5,263 nt of DNA from Porphyrobacter sp. (lineage in GTDB: Bacteria; Pseudomonadota; Alphaproteobacteria; Sphingomonadales; Sphingomonadaceae). This document shows positions 1 to 4,876 of this stretch, piece after piece. Location of the stretch: NCBI GenBank assembly GCA_021732945.1, contig JAKFWB010000368.1, positions 1-5,263 on the forward strand, in the 5' to 3' direction. How positions within the stretch are numbered: the stretch's first letter is position 1; each line of letters begins with the position of its first letter. The translations under genes and the position numbers were made by a program. The notes beneath the pieces are model-generated. The model was given only the letters and a program-made list of their open reading frames with translations. It was not told the origin of the DNA and did no database searches.

Positions 1-120
1 TCGCAGGCCTACGACGTGAGCCGCGAACGCATCCGCCAGATCGAAGTGCGCGCGTTTGAGAAGCTCCAGAAGGCGATGCAGCGGATCGCGGGTGAGCGGT
101 TGCTGCCGGGGATGGCGTAA
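1..120 (+). CDS. rpoH: RNA polymerase sigma factor RpoH (sigma-32), C-terminal end only
   Basis: This is the last 39 codons of a gene that begins left of the window, read in frame 1 and ending in TAA. The peptide contains YDVSRERIRQIEVRAFEKLQ, the recognition helix and following helix of sigma region 4.2, which contacts the -35 element. The IEVRAFEKLQ continuation is typical of alphaproteobacterial RpoH. Housekeeping RpoD usually reads IEAKALRKLR at this point and then has a different tail. RpoH directs core RNA polymerase to heat-shock and protein-quality promoters. The reading ends in a short tail, GERLLPGMA. Only region 4.2 is visible, so RpoH1 and RpoH2 paralogues cannot be told apart. 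A strong hairpin terminator follows at 149-179. Confidence 0.88.
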   Translation, partial: SQAYDVSRERIRQIEVRAFEKLQKAMQRIAGERLLPGMA

Positions 121-132
121 GCGCCAGTCAGG

Positions 133-831
133 CTAATCGGAATTCGAGGGGTCGGAGGCTTCTGCTTCCGGCCCTTTTTCCTTGACCAGCACCAGCTCGC
201 CCAGAAAAGGCTCGCGCAGCATCTTTCGGGCCAGCGCCAGCAGGTCGGCTCGGGTTTCGACGGCGCAATAGCGGGTCAGCCAGCTGTCAAAGCCGCTCGC
301 CTTGCGCTCCTTGCCCGATGGGCAGCGGCGTTGCAGCACGTCGAACCGGTTGACCAGCCCATCACCATCCGCCGCCGCGCGGGCAAGCAGCGTGTAGCTG
401 CTGCCGGGGACGAAGCCTTCCTGAAGCGCCCATAGTTCGAACAACTTGCCCTGCGCCCGGCCCTCGCCGAGGCGGACGAAGAACCCGCGCGAATACTCGC
501 CCGTACCCAGCGCATCGCGTGTATCCGCCCGCCAGACGTTCCCAGCGCAATGAATGACCCCGTAATTCCCCCAGCGCAGCCATTCGCCGTCGTCCTCATT
601 CCTGGCCCATGCTGGTACAAATCTCCAATCGCCGAATGCGACCCTACTTTCGCAGCCGAACAGAGTCCCCGGCTCAGGATCGACTATGCTGCGCGGCCAG
701 ATGTCCTCCCAATCGAAAGTATAAAGCGGCACTGGCGCGTGGACGCGGTCATCGCGCCATTCAGTTTCACCCCGCACTGATACCGGGAGAGCAGCAAGAA
801 TGGGCGCAATAAGGTATAGGAAAGCGCGCAT
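133..831 (-). CDS. Unrecognised exported protein, Trp-rich, four Cys (hypothetical)
   Basis: I do not recognise this family. From the ATG at 831 the protein has 232 residues. Residues 1-21 (MRAFLYLIAPILAALPVSVRG) look like a Sec signal peptide, so the mature form is probably periplasmic. The mature part has about ten tryptophans and four cysteines (C60, C95, C170, C189) that could form two disulfides. It ends in a polar Glu/Ser/Asp tail (about 218-232) encoded by the rpoH terminator. A longer form from a TTG at 867 adds 12 residues. I prefer the ATG because the signal peptide then starts the protein, although neither start has a well-placed Shine-Dalgarno sequence. The nearest purine run, GAGGAGAG, directly follows the amidohydrolase stop and is too far from both. 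The gene sits 65 bases downstream of the amidohydrolase on the same strand with no terminator between, so co-transcription is plausible. Confidence 0.72.
   Translation of the reverse strand: MRAFLYLIAPILAALPVSVRGETEWRDDRVHAPVPLYTFDWEDIWPRSIVDPEPGTLFGCESRVAFGDWRFVPAWARNEDDGEWLRWGNYGVIHCAGNVWRADTRDALGTGEYSRGFFVRLGEGRAQGKLFELWALQEGFVPGSSYTLLARAAADGDGLVNRFDVLQRRCPSGKERKASGFDSWLTRYCAVETRADLLALARKMLREPFLGELVLVKEKGPEAEASDPSNSD
149..179 (+). terminator. Rho-independent terminator of rpoH, inside the convergent gene
   Basis: An 11-bp stem is formed by GGGTCGGAGGC (149-159) and GCTTCCGGCCC (164-174), closed by a TTCT loop (160-163). Two of the pairs are G-U wobbles (152-171 and 157-166). Five T residues follow at 175-179. 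This is a classical intrinsic terminator 28 bases after the rpoH stop. It works only on the + strand: read from the minus strand, the hairpin is preceded by the A-run and is not followed by a T-run. It lies wholly within the last codons of the minus-strand gene ending at 133. Confidence 0.82.
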
Positions 832-896
832 GATCAGGGGGATAGATTGATTCCTCAGCGATGGCAATGCGACCGGATGTCCAGCTCGACTCTCCT

Positions 897-2234
897 CTAC
901 TTCGCCTGGGCCAAATCCAGCACCGCCGCCACCATCGCCCGCGTCCCCAGCACCACGCTCTCGCGCGGCGCGATCTGGAACAGCGGCGAGTGGTGCCCGG
1001 CAATCGGCGCGCCGCCCGCTTTCGCCGCCGCGATCCGTTCCGGCGTGGTGCCGCCGACGGTGAAGTAATAGCCCGGCACGCCGGTTTCCTCGGACACGAA
1101 ATAGGTGAAGTCTTCCGCGCCCATGTTGCGCTGTTCGAACGGCTCGAAGGTCCCCTCACCCAACTCGCGTTGCATTACCGCGTTGAGGCGGCGGGCGAGC
1201 GCGGGGTTGTTGTTGGTCACGGGCGTGCCGGACAGGCGGGTGACGGTGACCGGGCGGTTGTCGGGCAACCCATGCGCCTTGCCGATATTGACCGCGATCC
1301 GCTCAATCGTCGCGATCACCTGTTCGCGTGTCGCCTCGTCATTGGCGCGCACGGTGACTTGCAACTTCGCCTCGTCCGAGATGATGTTGTGCTTGGACCC
1401 GGCGTGGAAGCTTCCGACCGTCACCACCACCGGCGTCAGCGGGCCGATTTCGCGGCTGTCGATCGATTGTAGCGCGGTGACGACTTGCGCGGCGATATAG
1501 ACCGGATCGCGTCCCAGATGCGGCGCTGCGCCGTGGGTGCCGATGCCCGGGACGATGATGTCGAGCGAGTCTGACGACGAATACTGGATGCCCTCCGAAG
1601 CAGAGACTTTGCCGGTCTCCAGCTCGGCGGCGACATGAAAGGCGAGCGCATAATCAGGCTTGCCGAACCGCTCGTACAGCCCGTCTGCCATCATCGCCTT
1701 GGCCCCGCGCACGCCTTCTTCGGCGGGCTGGACGATGAACATCAGCGTGCCTTTCCACTTGTCCTTCATCGCCATCAGCCGCCGCGCGGTGCCCACCATC
1801 GAGGTGATGTGAACATCATGCCCGCAGGCGTGCATCACGTTGTATTCCTTGCCATCCTCACCGATCTGCTTGGCCTTGGAGGCATAGCCGAGGCCCGATT
1901 TCTCCTCGACCGGCAGCCCGTCCATATCGGCGCGCAGCAGGATCAGCGGGCCTGTCCCGTTCTTCAGCATGGCGACCACGCCGGTCTTGCCGACGCCCGT
2001 TGTCACCTCCAGCCCCGCCGCCTTCAGCTCCGCCGCCATCTTTGCCGCGGTGCGGTTTTCGAGGAAGGAGAGCTCGGGATTCTCATGAAAATCAACGAAG
2101 AGCGGGGCAAGGTAATTGTCATACTCTGCCTCAATCGCGCGCACCGTGGCGGCATCCTCGGCCAAGGCGGGGGTCGTGGCCAGCGTGGCGCAAAGCGCCA
2201 GCGTGCTGACGGCTATGGTGTGAAGCAAGCGCAT
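897..2234 (-). CDS. Periplasmic M20D-family metallo-amidohydrolase
   Basis: This is a 445-residue member of peptidase family M20D (hippurate hydrolase, IAA-amino-acid hydrolase and N-acyl-amino-acid deacylase relatives), which cleave N-acyl amide bonds with two metal ions. Expected motifs appear in order: RADMDGLPVEE (101-111), HACGHD (135-140) with ligands C137 and H139, QPAEEG (169-174) with the Glu pair E172/E173, H200, the dimerisation-domain stretch near THGAAPHLGRD (233-243), SKHNIISDEA (280-289), MGAEDF (371-376), and GHHSP (413-417) with the last His ligand. All the core ligands look intact. The first 25 residues end in ALA before EDAA, a typical Sec signal peptide, so the enzyme should act in the periplasm. 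The ATG at 2234 is chosen because AGGGGAG lies 8 bases upstream; a GTG at 2279 would bury the signal peptide. The substrate cannot be read from sequence. The gene is divergent from mtgA. Confidence 0.9.
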   Translation of the reverse strand: MRLLHTIAVSTLALCATLATTPALAEDAATVRAIEAEYDNYLAPLFVDFHENPELSFLENRTAAKMAAELKAAGLEVTTGVGKTGVVAMLKNGTGPLILLRADMDGLPVEEKSGLGYASKAKQIGEDGKEYNVMHACGHDVHITSMVGTARRLMAMKDKWKGTLMFIVQPAEEGVRGAKAMMADGLYERFGKPDYALAFHVAAELETGKVSASEGIQYSSSDSLDIIVPGIGTHGAAPHLGRDPVYIAAQVVTALQSIDSREIGPLTPVVVTVGSFHAGSKHNIISDEAKLQVTVRANDEATREQVIATIERIAVNIGKAHGLPDNRPVTVTRLSGTPVTNNNPALARRLNAVMQRELGEGTFEPFEQRNMGAEDFTYFVSEETGVPGYYFTVGGTTPERIAAAKAGGAPIAGHHSPLFQIAPRESVVLGTRAMVAAVLDLAQAK

Positions 2235-2337
2235 CGAAAGAACTCCCCTGATTGTCAGTCGGTAACTAGGCACAGGCACATGCTGTGTACAAGCGGCGAT
2301 ACTTCCCCGCGCGCTTGCAACTCGCTAAGGCAGGGGG
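2235..2337. promoter_or_regulatory. Divergent spacer between the amidohydrolase gene and mtgA
   Basis: These 103 bases must hold the promoters of both flanking genes. Visible items are the amidohydrolase ribosome binding site (AGGGGAG, minus strand, 2249-2243), the mtgA ribosome binding site (TAAGG, 2326-2330, 7 bases before its ATG), and an inverted repeat CACAG-N7-CTGTG at 2271-2287 near the middle. The repeat is a candidate operator or may be chance. I could not assign convincing -35/-10 pairs for either gene. Confidence 0.4.
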
Positions 2338-3009
2338 ATGATCGCCACTGTCGCACGCTTCACCGCCAAGTTTATCGCCGGGTTTATCGTGCTGTCGCTG
2401 GCCTTGGTGGTGGCGTTCAAGTGGCTCCCCATCCCCGTCACTGCGACCATGCTGATGGACGAAAACGGCATAACCAAGGATTGGGAAAGCCTCGACAATA
2501 TTGATCGCAATCTGGTGTCGGCCGTAATCGCAGCCGAAGATTCGCGCTTCTGCGAGCACTACGGCTTTGATGCCGAAGCCATCGAGCAGGCCATCGAAGA
2601 ACGCCTCGCAGGAGAGCGTGAGCGCGGCGGATCGACCATCAGCCAGCAGACCGCCAAGAACGTGTTCCTGTGGCAAGGCGGCGGCTTCTTCCGCAAGGGT
2701 CTGGAAGCGTGGTTCACCTTCTGGATCGAAACGATCTGGGGCAAGCGGCGGATCATGGAGGTGTATCTCAACGTCGCTGAGACCGGGATTGGCACTTACG
2801 GCGCGGAAGCCGGGGCGCAGCGATATTTCCAGCACTCCGCCACGCGCCTTTCCGCAGACGAGGCGAGCCGCATGGCCGCCGCCCTGCCCAGCCCCAAGAA
2901 ACGCGCCGTGATCGGCCCCGGTGGGTGGCTCGCGCGCCACGGCAACAGCATCGAACGCCGCATCGGCATCGTCCGGCGTGATGGGCTGGATGCTTGCGTC
3001 TACGAATAG
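2338..3009 (+). CDS. mtgA: Monofunctional peptidoglycan glycosyltransferase MtgA (GT51)
   Basis: This 223-residue protein polymerises lipid II into glycan strands at the periplasmic face of the inner membrane; it has no transpeptidase domain. Residues about 10-28 form one N-terminal membrane anchor. GT51 motifs follow in order: EDSRFCEHYG (67-76) with catalytic E67, RGGSTISQQTAKN (96-108), RKGLE (119-123) whose E123 lies 56 residues after E67 and matches the second catalytic Glu, KRRIMEVYLN (136-145), and RMAAALPSP (178-186). Length is close to the usual 230-240 residues of MtgA, so the gene appears complete. TAAGG sits 7 bases before the ATG. It is divergent from the amidohydrolase gene. No T-rich terminator follows it. 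Confidence 0.95.
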   Translation: MIATVARFTAKFIAGFIVLSLALVVAFKWLPIPVTATMLMDENGITKDWESLDNIDRNLVSAVIAAEDSRFCEHYGFDAEAIEQAIEERLAGERERGGSTISQQTAKNVFLWQGGGFFRKGLEAWFTFWIETIWGKRRIMEVYLNVAETGIGTYGAEAGAQRYFQHSATRLSADEASRMAAALPSPKKRAVIGPGGWLARHGNSIERRIGIVRRDGLDACVYE

Positions 3010-3028
3010 GGCCAACGCGCGTCCACTC

Positions 3029-3063
3029 TTGGCGAACGGGCGGTATCACGCTATATCAAGGCT
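3029..3063 (+). promoter_or_regulatory. Candidate sigma-70-type promoter giving a leaderless message
   Basis: TTGGCG (3029-3034) and TATATC (3052-3057) are separated by exactly 17 bases, and each matches 4 of 6 positions of the TTGACA/TATAAT consensus. Six bases (AAGGCT) separate the -10 box from A3064, so the expected transcription start is the A of the ATG of the next gene. That gene has no correctly spaced Shine-Dalgarno sequence: the AAGG ends only two bases before the ATG. This fits leaderless translation, which is known in alphaproteobacteria. It is a prediction by eye. Confidence 0.45.
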
Positions 3064-3288
3064 ATGGTCAACAACGTCACAAATGAGCTGCTGTTGGAAA
3101 CGCTCAAGCAACTCCGCTCGGATGTTGCCGAGGTGCGCGAAGCGTTGAAAGATAACTCTGCGGAATTGCGCTCGGTCAAGCATCACATTCAGGGTCTTGT
3201 TGTTGCCGACCTCAGCCGCGAAACGGGTTATGCCTCCCTGCTGACCCGCATTGAGCGGATTGAGCGACGGCTCGAACTCAACGACTGA
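3064..3288 (+). CDS. Small coiled-coil protein, function unknown
   Basis: This is a complete 74-residue reading frame. It is predicted to be mostly helical, with leucine/valine heptads at about 9-45 (LLLETLKQLRSDVAEVREAL...) and a second charged helix at 59-72 (LLTRIERIERRLEL). The composition is charged, with no cysteine, no signal peptide and no membrane segment, so it is probably a cytoplasmic oligomer or adaptor. Short proteins ending in an ERRLEL-like helix occur in many alphaproteobacteria, but I cannot assign a function. The frame fills most of the gap between mtgA and the transporter gene, and codon usage resembles its neighbours. It lies 54 bases after mtgA and seems to have its own promoter. 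Confidence 0.72.
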   Translation: MVNNVTNELLLETLKQLRSDVAEVREALKDNSAELRSVKHHIQGLVVADLSRETGYASLLTRIERIERRLELND

Positions 3289-3289
3289 C

Positions 3290-3344
3290 AGCCGCTTCCA
3301 AGAGGCGTGACGCGCGGCTTTCCTGCCGCTATCAGTAACTGACA
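3290..3344 (+). promoter_or_regulatory. Leader of the transporter operon with competing hairpins and a candidate promoter
   Basis: Three short segments compete for pairing: A = GCCGC (3291-3295), B = GCGGC (3314-3318), C = GCCGC (3325-3329). A with B makes a 6-bp stem, AGCCGC/GCGGCT, with an 18-base loop followed by TTT, a weak terminator-like structure for the 74-residue gene. B with C makes a 5-bp stem with a 6-base loop. A candidate promoter GTGACG (3307-3312), 17 bases, TATCAG (3330-3335) brackets the B-C palindrome. It would start transcription near 3342, almost at the ATG (3345), which has no Shine-Dalgarno sequence. A second palindrome, TCAGT-A-ACTGA, spans 3332-3342. The function is inferred. 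Confidence 0.35.
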
Positions 3345-4289
3345 ATGCACGCCCATGCCCACCATAACCATGCCCACGGCGCTTCCGATTGCCACGGGCT
3401 GCGCAATGCGCATGGCCACCATCATGGCCCGGCCAATTTCGGCAACGCCTTTGCCATCGGGATCGGGCTGAACCTCACCTTTGTCGTGATCGAGGCGGCA
3501 GCCGGGTTTGCCTATGGATCGATGGCGCTGGTGGCCGATGCCGGGCACAATCTGTCGGATGTGCTAGCGCTGGTGCTGGCCTGGTTTGCCAGCATCGCCG
3601 CGCGCCGGCCGCCGTCGGGCCGCTTTACCTATGGTTTCAAGAGCTCGACTATCCTTGCCGCGCTGGGCAATGCCTTGCTGCTGGCCTTCGCAATCGGAGT
3701 GATCCTGATCGAGACCTTCCACCGGATCATGACCCCGCAGCAGCCCGAAGGCATGGCGATGGTGGTGGTGGCCGGGATCGGAGTGGGCATCAACGCGTTG
3801 ACCGCCATGCTGTTCATGCGCGGTCAGGAGGATATCAATATCCGCGGAGCCTATCTCCACATGGCCGCCGATGCGCTGGTGTCGCTAGGCGTGGTCGTGG
3901 CCGGGGTGGCGATCATTGTCACCGGCTTTTCGTGGATCGATCCGCTGGTGAGTCTCGTAATCGTCGCGGTGATCGGCTGGGGCACATGGGGGCTGGCACG
4001 CGATAGTTTGGCAATGGGACTGCTTGCGGCGCCCGCACGGATCGATCTGGCTGAGGTCAAGGCGCACCTCGCCAGCTTTGACGGAGTGACGGCGGTGCAT
4101 GATCTTCATGTCTGGCCGATGTCGACCACCGAAACTGCGCTAACAGCGCATCTGGTAATGCCGGGGCGGCCTGCGTCGGACAGTTTCCTGCGCGATCTGG
4201 CGGACTCGCTCGAAACGCGGTTCGGGGTTGGCCATTCGACCTTGCAGGTTGAGAGCGGCGAAAACCCCTGCGGGCACGGGTGCAGCTGA
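3345..4289 (+). CDS. Cation diffusion facilitator, zinc-type efflux transporter (CzcD/ZitB-like)
   Basis: This 314-residue inner-membrane antiporter is expected to export Zn(II) or similar divalent cations in exchange for protons. The first 28 residues contain 11 histidines and one cysteine, a cytosolic metal-binding tail. Six membrane segments follow at about 33-53, 57-80, 100-125, 136-158, 170-193 and 197-218. The transport-site pairs are H68/D72 in segment 2 (GHNLSD) and H172/D176 in segment 5 (HMAAD). HxxxD in both is the pattern associated with zinc-preferring members. A cytoplasmic domain (about 225-305, with HDLHVW at 252-257) is the usual CDF dimerisation fold, and the protein ends in CGHGCS, another possible metal-binding cluster. 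Length is normal. The stop codon overlaps the start of the sigma factor gene. The actual metal and the best named homologue cannot be fixed here. Confidence 0.92.
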   Translation: MHAHAHHNHAHGASDCHGLRNAHGHHHGPANFGNAFAIGIGLNLTFVVIEAAAGFAYGSMALVADAGHNLSDVLALVLAWFASIAARRPPSGRFTYGFKSSTILAALGNALLLAFAIGVILIETFHRIMTPQQPEGMAMVVVAGIGVGINALTAMLFMRGQEDINIRGAYLHMAADALVSLGVVVAGVAIIVTGFSWIDPLVSLVIVAVIGWGTWGLARDSLAMGLLAAPARIDLAEVKAHLASFDGVTAVHDLHVWPMSTTETALTAHLVMPGRPASDSFLRDLADSLETRFGVGHSTLQVESGENPCGHGCS

Positions 4290-4876
4290 TGGCCGCGCGC
4301 CCGCGTCCCACCTCGGATGAAGCGCGCGAGGCGCTGCGCGATGCGATGGCGCGACTGGCAGCGGGCGATCAGGCGGCGCTCGAAGACATTTACCGCGCCA
4401 CCCGGGTGAAACTGTTCGGCATAACCTTGCGTATCTTGGGCGATCAAAAGGAAGCCGAGGACGCCTTGCAAGACGTCTATGTCAATCTGTGGCAGCGGGC
4501 CGACCGCTATGACCCCGCCCGCGCGAGCCCGATCGCGTGGCTGGCGGCGTTCGCGCGCAACCGGGCGATTGACCGGCTGCGGACGGGCAAGGTGCGCAGC
4601 GGCGCAGTGCCGGTCGAGGAAGCCGCGCCGCTCGCCGATGAAACGCCGCTGGCTGACATGCTGCTGGTCGATGCCGAACAGGCGGCGCAGATCCACAAGT
4701 GCTTGGGCGCGCTCGATGATCGCACGCAGGGCCACATCCGCGCGGCGTTTTTCGAAGGGCAGACCTATGCGCAGCTGGCCGAAGCCGCCGATGTCCCATT
4801 GGGCACAATGAAAAGCTGGATCAGGCGCGGGCTGCAACGGCTGCGCGCCTGTCTGGAAGCGAGCGAAGCGGCATGA
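4289..4876 (+). CDS. ECF-type RNA polymerase sigma factor
   Basis: This 195-residue sigma-70-family protein has only regions 2 and 4, the extracytoplasmic-function layout. Region 2 covers about 22-100 and includes the core-binding stretch DALQDVYVNLWQ (58-69) and the -10-recognising helix around WLAAFARNRAIDRLR (84-98). A linker of about 30 residues follows. Region 4 (about 130-188) has the -35-binding helix-turn-helix YAQLAEAADVPLGTMKSWIR (160-179). The ATG at 4289 forms TGATG with the transporter stop and gives a normal N-terminus; a GTG at 4280 would add three residues. The gene also overlaps the anti-sigma start by ATGA. The style, with YDPARASPIAWL, resembles SigK-like ECF factors paired with RskA-type anti-sigmas, but the group assignment is tentative. 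Confidence 0.92.
   Translation: MAARPRPTSDEAREALRDAMARLAAGDQAALEDIYRATRVKLFGITLRILGDQKEAEDALQDVYVNLWQRADRYDPARASPIAWLAAFARNRAIDRLRTGKVRSGAVPVEEAAPLADETPLADMLLVDAEQAAQIHKCLGALDDRTQGHIRAAFFEGQTYAQLAEAADVPLGTMKSWIRRGLQRLRACLEASEAA

Noticed and set aside
861..1472. Plus-strand open frame (203 codons) opposite the amidohydrolase C-terminal half
   Set aside because: It has Arg/His-rich shadow composition and no ribosome binding site or motif.
2235..2279. Upstream GTG start (2279) for the amidohydrolase
   Set aside because: It would put 15 polar residues before a clear signal peptide, and the ATG at 2234 has AGGGGAG at 8 bases.
2264..2292. Minus-strand promoter TTGTAC-N17-CTAGTT for the amidohydrolase
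   Set aside because: Spacing is right, but the -10 box matches the consensus at only one position, so I do not call it.
1635..2504. Plus-strand open frame (289 codons) opposite the amidohydrolase gene and running into mtgA
   Set aside because: The product is low-complexity His/Arg/Gly-rich and has no motifs. It overlaps two genes with intact catalytic motifs.
2266..3015. Minus-strand open frame (249 codons) opposite mtgA
   Set aside because: It mirrors the whole mtgA gene, whose GT51 motifs are complete, and shows no domain of its own.
3011..3033. GCCAA...TTGGC inverted repeat after mtgA as a terminator
   Set aside because: It has only five pairs with a 13-base loop and no T-run; its right arm is better explained as part of the -35 box of the next gene.
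3094..3122. GGAAAC motif as an ECF-type -35 element for autoregulation of the sigma operon
   Set aside because: No matching CGTT/CGTC -10 element is found at the right distance, and it lies inside the 74-residue gene.
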